Assembly: GCF_001280435.1 (NCBI RefSeq)
Contig: NZ_LBIP01000013.1
Coordinates: 186,001 to 250,000 of the forward strand
Source of the DNA: Mangrovimonas xylaniphaga
Lineage (GTDB): Bacteria; Bacteroidota; Bacteroidia; Flavobacteriales; Flavobacteriaceae
Length of the DNA: 64,000 nucleotides
Reading direction: 5' to 3'
In this document: one piece after another, positions 1 through 6,829 of the stretch
Layout: every line of letters begins with the position of its first letter
Position numbering within the stretch: the first letter of the stretch is position 1
Program-made: the position numbers and the translations under genes
Notes under the pieces: generated by a model
The model's input: only the letters and a program-made list of their open reading frames with translations
The model's database searches: none
Told to the model about the DNA's origin: nothing

Positions 1-1
1 T

Positions 2-289
2 AGGGAGGGACACGATAAAGTCAAAATGGAGGAAGTAAAGGCACATATAAATAACACCTGGTTTTCATGGGTTGGAGACACTTCTGAAGATGCTGTTTTT
101 TACTATCGAATTCATAGTCCGGTTGTATTGATTGAATTTGATCATCAAAAAGTTGTTGGTGTACCAAATGCCGATGATGGAAAGCCATCAAGAAACCATA
201 TCCATACCGTTGTAAGGACACCAAACGGAAATGATTATGGGAAAGATTTATTGAGACAACATAAAGAAAAACACCACCACAATAATTAA
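2..289 (+). CDS. DUF3500-like protein, C-terminal fragment
   Basis: The reading frame is already open at the left edge: codons for R-E-G-H-D lie before the first internal ATG at 26. Only the last 96 residues of a longer protein are present. The tail contains VLIEFDHQ followed by [19 protein letters not shown], an arrangement I associate with the C-terminus of DUF3500 proteins, secreted bacterial proteins of unknown function. The C-terminus ends in a His/Asn-rich tail. The start and any signal peptide lie outside the window. The family call is from memory of the motif. Confidence 0.6.
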   Translation, partial: REGHDKVKMEEVKAHINNTWFSWVGDTSEDAVFYYRIHSPVVLIEFDHQKVVGVPNADDGKPSRNHIHTVVRTPNGNDYGKDLLRQHKEKHHHNN

Positions 290-332
290 CAGCCAGCAAC
301 CAACAACAGAATAAGCCCAGCTGGGTACGAAA

Positions 333-393
333 TCGAAGATTCATCGAAGCTAAGGTATCCGTTCACTAACCTATAACCAAAGGGTTCACTACT
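333..393 (+). repeat. Dispersed direct repeat, copy A
   Basis: A 61-bp stretch starting TCGAAGATTCA and ending GGTTCACTACT recurs in the same orientation at 2031-2091. I count 53 of 61 identical positions by eye, with no gaps. It lies 44 bp after the DUF3500 fragment and, with copy B, brackets the two lipoprotein genes. It has no open frame of note. Confidence 0.8.
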
Positions 394-401
394 CTCTCCC
401 T

Positions 402-490
402 CGTCACTTCGAGTACTATTGACGCAGGAAACCGCGTATCAAGAAGTCACCACCCACTATTCCGTCACCATGAGCTTGCCGAAGGGGCCT
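402..490 (+). repeat. REP-like palindromic intergenic element
   Basis: The stretch contains GTCACTTCGAGTAC (403-416) and GTATCAAGAAGTCAC (436-450), which form an imperfect inverted repeat, followed by GTCACCATGAGCTTGCCGAA. Sequences of the type CACTTCGAGT...ATCAAGAAGT are, from memory, widespread intergenic repeats in flavobacterial genomes. No second copy was noticed in this window, so the call rests on recall and the imperfect dyad. Confidence 0.4.
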
Positions 491-655
491 CCGCTCATTA
501 TTAATAACTTTTAGTATTTTCTTACATATCATAAAAAAACACATAACTTTATAAATAATAAAAACAACCAAAACCTATATAGGTGATAAACAGCATAGTG
601 TTTAGCCCAATGTTGTGGTTAATAACCAAACCAAGTTTAATAATCCCAGATTTAA

Positions 656-1243
656 ATGAAAAACATAGTAACGACAATATTAGTTTTAGTGCTATATTCT
701 TGTGTTAGTTCGCAAACCGTTGTTGATATGTCTGATGAAAGAAAAGAAGAGTATCGCAAAAATGGAAAGTACTATATAAAAGACAAGAAGAACTTTATGA
801 ATTCTTTCATAGGTACATGGCAATATATAAATGATAATACAGAGTTTAGAGTAACATTATCTAAAATTGAAAAGTACCATTATATAGGACCTTTTAATGT
901 AAATTATTATAAAGATGGAATGGTAATTCAGTACCAAAAATATAAAAATGGAAAATTAGTTTATAATTCTACTGTTGGTACCCATCCAAATGGTGTTATT
1001 GAAGAATTTGGAAAACTATACATGTCTTTTTATGATTATGAAAAAAGAAATAACTACCTATTAGATTTAATTTTAATTCAAGAAACAAATAAAAACGATA
1101 AGTTAAGATTTACTTTATCTAGTATTATGTCAAGAAATAAATCAATCCCAAAAAGATTAGAGTATAGGTTTAGTTCTGGTGAAATAACTCCAGATGAGTC
1201 ATTTTTTAGCGTACCAGATGATATTATCATGACTAAGATATAA
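656..1243 (+). CDS. Small secreted/lipoprotein, DUF6705-like
   Basis: 195 residues. The N-terminus is a hydrophobic signal with a possible lipobox (VLYSC, Cys at about 16), so it is probably exported and perhaps lipid-anchored. The motif FIGTWQYINDNTEFRVTL near residues 50-70 resembles the opening of DUF6705, a family of unknown function common in Flavobacterium and Chryseobacterium. The rest is rich in Tyr, Lys and Asn. The gene is visibly more AT-rich than the housekeeping genes downstream and lies between two direct repeats, which fits an accessory gene. The family call is tentative; function is unknown. Confidence 0.55.
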   Translation: MKNIVTTILVLVLYSCVSSQTVVDMSDERKEEYRKNGKYYIKDKKNFMNSFIGTWQYINDNTEFRVTLSKIEKYHYIGPFNVNYYKDGMVIQYQKYKNGKLVYNSTVGTHPNGVIEEFGKLYMSFYDYEKRNNYLLDLILIQETNKNDKLRFTLSSIMSRNKSIPKRLEYRFSSGEITPDESFFSVPDDIIMTKI

Positions 1244-1247
1244 AAAC

Positions 1248-1281
1248 TAACTACAACACAATGTATGATTCATTGCTATCT
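1248..1281 (+). repeat. Possible flavobacterial post-gene motif
   Basis: Immediately after the stop of the preceding gene comes TAACTACAACACAATGTATG followed by ATTCATTGCTATC. From memory, a similar string (ACAACG-TATA-ATTATTGCT) often follows accessory genes in Flavobacteriia. The first 11 bases are a near inverted match to 611-621. The rest of the gap up to 1343 shows nothing else. Confidence 0.3.
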
Positions 1282-1343
1282 TTATTTCATAACACGAAAA
1301 ATCCGGATCACAATTTAAACCAACTGCCAAAAATTGATAACTA

Positions 1344-2006
1344 ATGAATAAAATTTTAAAAACATTCCCGTTTGTTCTGCTCTCAATTATTGCCTGTAAG
1401 GCGCAAAACAATGAACCATCCAATTTTATTCCAAATGGATATACTGAATTTGAAAAATATTTTGGAGACCTAAATCAAGATGGATTGGAAGATTGTGTTA
1501 TGATAATCAAAAAGTCTGACCCAACAAATATCGTTACAAATCGATTTGGCAAAAAAGTGGATAGAAATAGACGTGGAATTATTGTACTATTTAACAACGG
1601 GAATGATTACCAATTAGCCGATAAAAATTACGAGTGTTTTTCATCGGAAAATGAAGATGGAGGAGTCTATTTCCCGCCCGAATTATGGATTGAGATTAAA
1701 AATGAAAAATTGTATGTGAACTACACACACGGCAGATATGGATATTGGGAATATACTTTTAGATTTCAAAACTCTAATTTTGAATTAGTTGGATTTGACT
1801 CAACCAGTAATCATGGCCCAGTCACAAATAAAAAAACAAGCATTAACTTCTTGACAAAAAAGAAACTAATCAAAGAAAATACCAATGAAAATGCAGAAGG
1901 TGGAGATGAGATTTTTAATGAAACCTGGAGCAACATTGAAATAAAACATTTAATAAAAATATCTGATATAAAAGACTTTGACGAATTAGAAATGTATAAC
2001 TTTTAG
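1344..2006 (+). CDS. Lipoprotein with an EF-hand/VCBS-like DxNxDG segment
   Basis: 220 residues. It has a signal peptide with a convincing lipobox (LSIIAC, Cys at 18), so it is predicted to be lipid-anchored after export. At about residues 41-50 there is GDLNQDGLEDCVMI, the DxNxDGxxD pattern found in FG-GAP/VCBS-type calcium-binding repeats, present here only once. The remainder has Gly/Tyr-rich beta-type stretches. It is preceded by a 100-bp gap and followed 24 bp later by repeat copy B. Biological role is unknown. Confidence 0.65.
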   Translation: MNKILKTFPFVLLSIIACKAQNNEPSNFIPNGYTEFEKYFGDLNQDGLEDCVMIIKKSDPTNIVTNRFGKKVDRNRRGIIVLFNNGNDYQLADKNYECFSSENEDGGVYFPPELWIEIKNEKLYVNYTHGRYGYWEYTFRFQNSNFELVGFDSTSNHGPVTNKKTSINFLTKKKLIKENTNENAEGGDEIFNETWSNIEIKHLIKISDIKDFDELEMYNF

Positions 2007-2030
2007 ACACTTTCCCGCTAGTGAGCCAAT

Positions 2031-2091
2031 TCGAAGATTCAGCGAAGCCAATGTATCCGTCCTCTAAGCTATAGCCAAACGGTTCACTACT
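2031..2091 (+). repeat. Dispersed direct repeat, copy B
   Basis: Second copy of the 61-bp element at 333-393, same orientation, 8 mismatches, no gaps. It lies 24 bp downstream of the lipoprotein stop codon and shortly before the tRNA-Pro terminator. Confidence 0.8.
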
Positions 2092-2124
2092 ACTCCCATT
2101 ACCTCTCTACTGAATTCAATGCAC

Positions 2125-2156
2125 AAAAAAAGCCGAACATTGCTGTTCGGCTTTTT
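2125..2156 (-). terminator. Rho-independent terminator of tRNA-Pro
   Basis: Perfect 9-bp stem AGCCGAACA / TGTTCGGCT (2131-2139 with 2144-2152) and a 4-nt loop, flanked by A and T runs on both sides. On the minus strand it starts 2 nt after the tRNA discriminator base and ends in a run of six T. The T run on the plus side means it could also stop transcripts from the lipoprotein gene. Confidence 0.85.
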
Positions 2157-2157
2157 G

Positions 2158-2232
2158 TCGGGGTGGCAGGATTCGAACCTGCGACCTCCTGCTCCCAAAG
2201 CAGGCGCGATAACCGGGCTACGCTACACCCCG
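2158..2232 (-). tRNA. tRNA-Pro (anticodon TGG)
   Basis: Read on the minus strand this folds as a cloverleaf. The acceptor stem is CGGGGTG/CACCCCG. The anticodon arm is CCTGC-TTTGGGA-GCAGG with anticodon TGG. The T arm is GCAGG-TTCGAAT-CCTGC, and the discriminator base is A at 2158. The length is 75 nt and CCA is not encoded. It has its own promoter-like sequence upstream and a terminator directly downstream, so it is a single-gene unit. Confidence 0.95.
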
Positions 2233-2283
2233 AGTGGTTATCTAATCCATTAAGAACATCACAATGCCCTTAAATTGGGTGTG

Positions 2284-2312
2284 CAAATATATAGCTTTTA
2301 TTGAAAAACCAA
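2284..2312 (-). promoter_or_regulatory. Promoter of tRNA-Pro
   Basis: Minus strand shows TATATTTG (2284-2291), an exact match to the Bacteroidota -7 consensus TAnnTTTG, with TTG at 2310-2312 as the -33 element after an 18-nt spacer. It lies about 50 nt upstream of the mature tRNA 5' end. Confidence 0.65.
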
Positions 2313-2776
2313 CAACATTTCTATAGAAATTTAAAAACCTTGTAAAATTCCCTAATAGCAGTCAATATTTCAGCAGTTAAATTAGGACAAATATCCTCTT
2401 TTGCCTTACTGTATTAAACATCAACAAACCATTGACTACCCAAACATTGAAGATAAATAAAGCCACTATAAACTTCCCTAACAACCATGAATAGGCTTCC
2501 AATGCTCTTTTTTCATCACAACAAAAAAATTAAAACCAAAAAAATTGTTTAAGATGCGCTTTGCTCCCATAAATCTAACCTACACCCAATGCATGCCTTT
2601 TTCCCTTAACATTAACATCCCATTTGTAAAGGAAATTTATTGGCCAAACTTTAAAATTTCAGTACCTTGACAACGCTTATTTCCTCCTTAGCAAAGTAGC
2701 TTTGGAAGAACATCCAACCCCTTTGGTTTAGAGATTGGATAAGCTTATAAATTGTCAAACTATTACGCTCAACATA
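2313..2776. other. Gene-free AT-rich stretch
   Basis: About 460 bp with no credible open frame, repeat or hairpin that I could see. A degenerate -7 box (TACCTTGA) lies around 2660-2670 and could serve the cytochrome gene. Confidence 0.4.
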
Positions 2777-3190
2777 ATGAATCTATACACACTCTTTATC
2801 TCGCTTTACCTCTCCTTTGGAGCTGGGACAAACTACTATACACCGGTACAAAAGTCATCGTTACAGGACAGCATCAAAAAAGGCAAAGTGGTGTATGAAA
2901 GCTTTTGCATGACCTGCCATATGGCCAACGGAGAAGGCCTCCCAAAAGCATTTCCTCCCTTGGCTAAAGCCGATTACCTTATGAACAAAAGAGCAGAGAG
3001 CATCAAAGCTATCAAATATGGACTTTCCGGAACCATCGTGGTCAATGGCAACACCTTCAAGGGCTCTATGGCCCCATTGGGATTGTCCGATAAACAGGTA
3101 GCCGATGTCATGAATTACATCACCAATTCATGGGGAAATCAAAACGATAAAATGGTCACGGAAAAAGAAGTTTCGGAAATTCGCCCTTGA
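2777..3190 (+). CDS. Monohaem c-type cytochrome
   Basis: Class I cytochrome c, exported electron carrier. From the ATG at 2777 it is 137 residues: a Sec signal (MNLYTLFISLYLSFGAG), then one haem motif CMTCH (Cys44-His48), with SMAPLG near residues 95-101 supplying the likely axial Met. An upstream in-frame TTG at 2735 would add 14 polar residues before the signal peptide, so the ATG is preferred. Electron partners cannot be deduced. It is a stand-alone gene, 47 bp before udk. Confidence 0.85.
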   Translation: MNLYTLFISLYLSFGAGTNYYTPVQKSSLQDSIKKGKVVYESFCMTCHMANGEGLPKAFPPLAKADYLMNKRAESIKAIKYGLSGTIVVNGNTFKGSMAPLGLSDKQVADVMNYITNSWGNQNDKMVTEKEVSEIRP

Positions 3191-3215
3191 TTATTCTTGT
3201 AAATATTTAAATTTG
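3187..3215 (+). promoter_or_regulatory. Promoter of the udk-mut operon
   Basis: TAAATTTG at 3208-3215 matches TAnnTTTG exactly. TTG at 3187-3189 lies 18 nt upstream as a -33 element, overlapping the end of the cytochrome gene. A purine-rich AGAGGA precedes the udk ATG, unusual for this phylum, which rarely uses Shine-Dalgarno pairing. Confidence 0.55.
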
Positions 3216-3237
3216 CTTCATTAATAAAAGAGGAATT

Positions 3238-3843
3238 ATGCTAATTATAGGGATTGCAGGAGGAACCGGCTGTGGCAAGACAACGGTAGTGAACCAGATA
3301 CTCGAACAATCGCCTGATGGTGAGATTGGTATAATATCGCAGGATTCTTACTACAGGAACACCTCACACCTCACTTACGAGGAACGTACGGCTATCAATT
3401 TCGACCATCCAAGGTCCATCGATTTTGAGCTCATGGAGGCGCATCTCAAAGAACTGAAAGAGGGCAATACCATAGAGCAACCTATCTATTCCTTCGTAAA
3501 GCACAACCGCACGGGCGAAACCCTAAAAACCGCCCCTACCAAAGTGATGATTGTAGAGGGCATTTTGATCCTTACCCACCCCGAACTGCGCAAATTGTTC
3601 GACATTAAAATCTACGTGCATGCCGATAGTGATGAGCGCTTGATTCGCCGTTTGAAAAGAGACATCTCAGAACGTGGAAGAGATCTGGACGAAGTCCTGT
3701 CACGCTATCAGGATACCCTCAAGCCCATGCATGAACAGTTCATTGAACCAACAAAGGAATATGCCGACATCATTATTCCTAACAACAGATACAACACGGT
3801 GGCCATAGACATCGTAAAATCCATTATCAACCAAAGTTTATAA
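3238..3843 (+). CDS. udk: Uridine kinase
   Basis: Cytosolic uridine/cytidine kinase of pyrimidine salvage, making UMP or CMP from the nucleoside using a nucleoside triphosphate. 201 residues, normal length. The P-loop is GGTGCGKTT at residues 8-16. Further family motifs are DSYYR, NFDHP and PIYSF, and RLKRD with RDLDEVLSRY later. It heads a tightly spaced run continuing with divIC (5 bp) and the methylmalonyl-CoA mutase genes. Confidence 0.93.
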   Translation: MLIIGIAGGTGCGKTTVVNQILEQSPDGEIGIISQDSYYRNTSHLTYEERTAINFDHPRSIDFELMEAHLKELKEGNTIEQPIYSFVKHNRTGETLKTAPTKVMIVEGILILTHPELRKLFDIKIYVHADSDERLIRRLKRDISERGRDLDEVLSRYQDTLKPMHEQFIEPTKEYADIIIPNNRYNTVAIDIVKSIINQSL

Positions 3844-3848
3844 ACGCG

Positions 3849-4172
3849 TTGACCTTTAAAATAAAATACCTTAAGCCCCTTAAAAATCCATTCGTGCTCA
3901 TCTTGTTGGGCTTTGCTGTTTGGATGCTGTTTTTTGATGCCAACTCCTGGCTCATCCACCATGAACTCAATACCGACATTGAAGAATTGGAAGATGAAAA
4001 AGAGTACTACAAAAAAGAGATTTCAAAAGACAAGAAAGCCATCAAAGCCCTGAGTACAGAGGAAGGCCTTGAAAAATTGGCCCGAGAAAAATATTATATG
4101 AAAAAAGCGAACGAGGAGATATACATTATCGAATACGAAGACAGCTTAAAAACACAATCGAACCATGACTAA
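3849..4172 (+). CDS. divIC: Septum formation initiator, DivIC/FtsB type
   Basis: 107 residues with TTG as the apparent start, 5 bp after udk. It has one transmembrane helix (about residues 15-32), a Glu/Lys-rich coiled coil (about 40-70), then EEGLEKLAREKYYMKK, the conserved LARExYxM segment of DivIC/FtsB proteins. These bitopic proteins bridge FtsL and FtsQ/DivIB in the divisome. Its end overlaps the start of mutA by 8 nt, implying translational coupling. Confidence 0.88.
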   Translation: MTFKIKYLKPLKNPFVLILLGFAVWMLFFDANSWLIHHELNTDIEELEDEKEYYKKEISKDKKAIKALSTEEGLEKLAREKYYMKKANEEIYIIEYEDSLKTQSNHD

Positions 4173-5517
4173 ATTGGCGTTCAACGAATTTCAGGAGGTC
4201 TCTTCCAAACAATGGAAGCAGAAAATACAGGTCGACCTTAAAGGAGCCGATTATAACGACAACCTTATTTGGAATACCAACGAAGGCATTGATGTACGGC
4301 CTTTTTACCATTTGGATGAAATGGAATTGCCTTTTCCAAATCCAAGTACTCAAGCTTCTCAATGGACCATCAACCAGACCATTTTTGTAGCCGATGAAGC
4401 AAAATCGAATGCAAAAGTCAAAGAGGTCCTAAACCGTGGTGCCGAAAGTATCACCTTTGTCATTCCTTCTTCGGGAGTTGACTTAAACGCCCTAATGGAA
4501 GGATTGCTAAATTCTGAAACCACCTTTCATTTCACCCTGCAGTTTTGCTCAGATGAGTTTGTAAAGGAATTAAAGGCACTTTTGGGCAACACGCCTTTCG
4601 CGATACATATTGACATTATTGGAAATTTGGCAAAAACAGGTAACTGGTACCGCAACCTGAACAGCGATATCGAAGCCTATAAAGCCATCGTTGCCGAAAC
4701 CAACGGCATTACCATCAATATGGGGCTATACCAAAATGCGGGAGCCAACCATATACAGGAACTAGCCTATGCCCTAGCCCACGCCAACGAATATCTGAAC
4801 CATTTGGATAATAACCCTAGTATTAAGGCCACCTTCCAGGTGTCTGTGGGCAGCAATTACTTTTTTGAAATTGCCAAGCTTAGAGCCTTACGTTTGCTTT
4901 GGGCCTCTTTAGCTTCAGAATATAATGTAGACGAAACCTGCCATATCATTGCCACCCCTACCAAGCGCAACAAAACCTTATACGATTATAACACCAACAT
5001 GCTACGCACCACGACCGAATGTATGGCAGCCATTTTGGGAGGGGCCGACACTGTGGGCAACTTGGCCTATGACGCCATTTACCACAAAGACAACGAATTT
5101 GGTGCGCGTATTGCCCGTAACCAACTCTTGGTACTAAAACATGAAAGTTATTTCAACAAGGTGAACAACCCGGCCGATGGCGCCTATTATATTGAACAGC
5201 TCACAGACCAGTTGGCAGACAAAGCTCTGGAATTGTTCAAGGACATCGAGCAACAGGGCGGCCTGTTGAAACAGTTAAAGGAAGGCACTATTCAACGTAA
5301 AATAAAAGAAAGCGCCACCAAGGAGCAGGAAGCCTTAAATAAAGGCGAATTGGTACTTTTAGGAACCAACAAACACCCCAACCCAGAGGATAGAATGAAA
5401 GACGAGTTGGAACTTTACCCCTTTGTCAAAACCAATCCGGTAAAGACACTTCTGCCGCCAATCGTAGAAAGACGCTTGGCCGAAGCTTTGGAACAACAAC
5501 GAATCAAATCAGAATAA
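4165..5517 (+). CDS. mutA: Methylmalonyl-CoA mutase, small (beta) subunit
   Basis: Partner of the catalytic subunit encoded at 6829-8955 in the heterodimeric B12-dependent mutase that interconverts succinyl-CoA and methylmalonyl-CoA. 450 residues, covering the TIM-barrel domain (for example QVSVGSNYFFEIAKLRALRLLW and GGADTVGNLAYDA) but lacking the C-terminal cobalamin domain with DxHxxG, as seen for some Bacteroidota small subunits. The small subunit is thought to be catalytically inactive. It overlaps divIC by 8 nt. Confidence 0.93.
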   Translation: MTKLAFNEFQEVSSKQWKQKIQVDLKGADYNDNLIWNTNEGIDVRPFYHLDEMELPFPNPSTQASQWTINQTIFVADEAKSNAKVKEVLNRGAESITFVIPSSGVDLNALMEGLLNSETTFHFTLQFCSDEFVKELKALLGNTPFAIHIDIIGNLAKTGNWYRNLNSDIEAYKAIVAETNGITINMGLYQNAGANHIQELAYALAHANEYLNHLDNNPSIKATFQVSVGSNYFFEIAKLRALRLLWASLASEYNVDETCHIIATPTKRNKTLYDYNTNMLRTTTECMAAILGGADTVGNLAYDAIYHKDNEFGARIARNQLLVLKHESYFNKVNNPADGAYYIEQLTDQLADKALELFKDIEQQGGLLKQLKEGTIQRKIKESATKEQEALNKGELVLLGTNKHPNPEDRMKDELELYPFVKTNPVKTLLPPIVERRLAEALEQQRIKSE

Positions 5518-5534
5518 CCAAATCATTTAAAATT

Positions 5535-6194
5535 ATGAAATTTAAATTAGTGACATTATCAGTAATCTTAAGTTTTACCTTGTTCAACTGCAAACAGGAA
5601 TCCAGCACGCCGGACATTCCTTTAATATATGCCAACCGCAACGAGATCAAGCTCTGCAACAGCAAGGACTCCTTACTATTGAACGAAGCCCTTCAATCTT
5701 TTGAAACCGATCTTTTGGACACCTATGGAGACGAAAAGAAAAACAGCAATAGGGCCTACACCCAGTTTTTCAATGCGGTGAGAACCAAAAGAATTGATTA
5801 CACAACCATGGCTTCAGACCATACCAAGGAAGTTTTGGGAGCCCTAAAAACCCAACAGGGGCTTTGGGTTACCGATGGCACCGAATACCACCTAGACTAC
5901 AACAACCCAATTGTAGAATGTGTGAGCACCAACATGACCGAGTCTGGTTTCAAAACCACTTTTAAAGCCTTATTGGACACAAACAGCATGAGCTACAGAA
6001 TGTATGGAGAAGCCATTAGAAAACAGACTACTATGCTAAACAAAGACAAATATTTGGCGCTTTTTGTGGCTTTGGACATGTACTATGCAAAAATGCTCAA
6101 CATCGACTTTTCAAAAGTGGAAGCAGCCTCTAATGTTGATTTCAACCAGACACCTCCTAAACAGGAAGACAACCACGAAGGACACAACCATTAA
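5535..6194 (+). CDS. Lipoprotein within the methylmalonyl-CoA mutase operon
   Basis: 219 residues with a lipobox (LFNC, Cys at about 19), predicted lipid-anchored in the envelope. The mature part is mainly helical with no domain I recognise. The C-terminus ends in a His-rich tail (EDNHEGHNH) that could bind metal. It sits 17 bp after mutA and 2 bp before a second lipoprotein. A role in mutase function is not evident from the sequence. Confidence 0.7.
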   Translation: MKFKLVTLSVILSFTLFNCKQESSTPDIPLIYANRNEIKLCNSKDSLLLNEALQSFETDLLDTYGDEKKNSNRAYTQFFNAVRTKRIDYTTMASDHTKEVLGALKTQQGLWVTDGTEYHLDYNNPIVECVSTNMTESGFKTTFKALLDTNSMSYRMYGEAIRKQTTMLNKDKYLALFVALDMYYAKMLNIDFSKVEAASNVDFNQTPPKQEDNHEGHNH

Positions 6195-6196
6195 TC

Positions 6197-6829
6197 ATGT
6201 ATAAAAAACTGCTTTCCATATCCCTCTTGTTCCTAACGCTAACCTCTTGTATGCAGGTGGCACAGCAAGTCAACAATTGGGCGGAACCTATAGAAGGAAG
6301 TGAAATATATGGCGACTATTTCCAATTGGATGACGACGCCATAAAAGTATTTCTGCCGGACTCATTTGTAAAATATTCGGCGGTGGAATACCAACAGATG
6401 TTGGATTCTATGCTTACCAAAGAAGCCTATGAATTTGAAACTAGAAGGCTCAGGTATTTAAGGGAAATGGAAGGCAATCATTATTTATTTTTCGATAAGG
6501 GAAATGGCGCTACTTACAGTATAAACACCATGCCGTTCACCCCTATATACAAGAGGGACGCCCAACAACTATTGGGGCTGATCAGGCTAAACTACGAACA
6601 AACAACCGCAGGCTCCGATTTGGAATTCAATAAAATAACAGCAAAATACAGTTCCAATGCGGGCACCCAAATATTCAAAGCTGTCTATCGCGTTGATAAT
6701 AAGGAGACGCAAATTACGGCCTACAGCGCCAGTTATATACTGTCTGGGAACAAAAAAACGGTAATGATAAATCTAACCACTCCTTTTGAAGTGGATTTTG
6801 ATCCCTACCTTCAAAAAATGATACTCTAA
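6197..6829 (+). CDS. Second lipoprotein within the methylmalonyl-CoA mutase operon
   Basis: 210 residues with a lipobox (LTSC, Cys at 18). No recognised domain. A segment with alternating polar and aromatic residues ([20 protein letters not shown]) suggests beta structure. Its stop overlaps the mutB start by one base (TAATG), so it is almost certainly co-translated with mutB. It is not obviously related to the preceding lipoprotein. Confidence 0.7.
   Translation: MYKKLLSISLLFLTLTSCMQVAQQVNNWAEPIEGSEIYGDYFQLDDDAIKVFLPDSFVKYSAVEYQQMLDSMLTKEAYEFETRRLRYLREMEGNHYLFFDKGNGATYSINTMPFTPIYKRDAQQLLGLIRLNYEQTTAGSDLEFNKITAKYSSNAGTQIFKAVYRVDNKETQITAYSASYILSGNKKTVMINLTTPFEVDFDPYLQKMIL

Larger units (their letters stand above)
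290..655. other. Gene-free stretch with repeats
   Basis: 366 bp without a credible gene. It holds repeat copy A and the REP-like element. From about 491 it is AT-rich, with TGTTGTGGTTA at 611-621, a near inverted match to TAACTACAACA just after the next gene (1248-1258), and a short dyad TGGTTAATAACCA. No TAnnTTTG promoter box was recognised immediately before 656. Confidence 0.5.

Noticed and set aside
2735-2776. Upstream TTG start for the cytochrome c gene
   Set aside because: It would place polar residues before a good signal peptide that starts at the ATG 2777.
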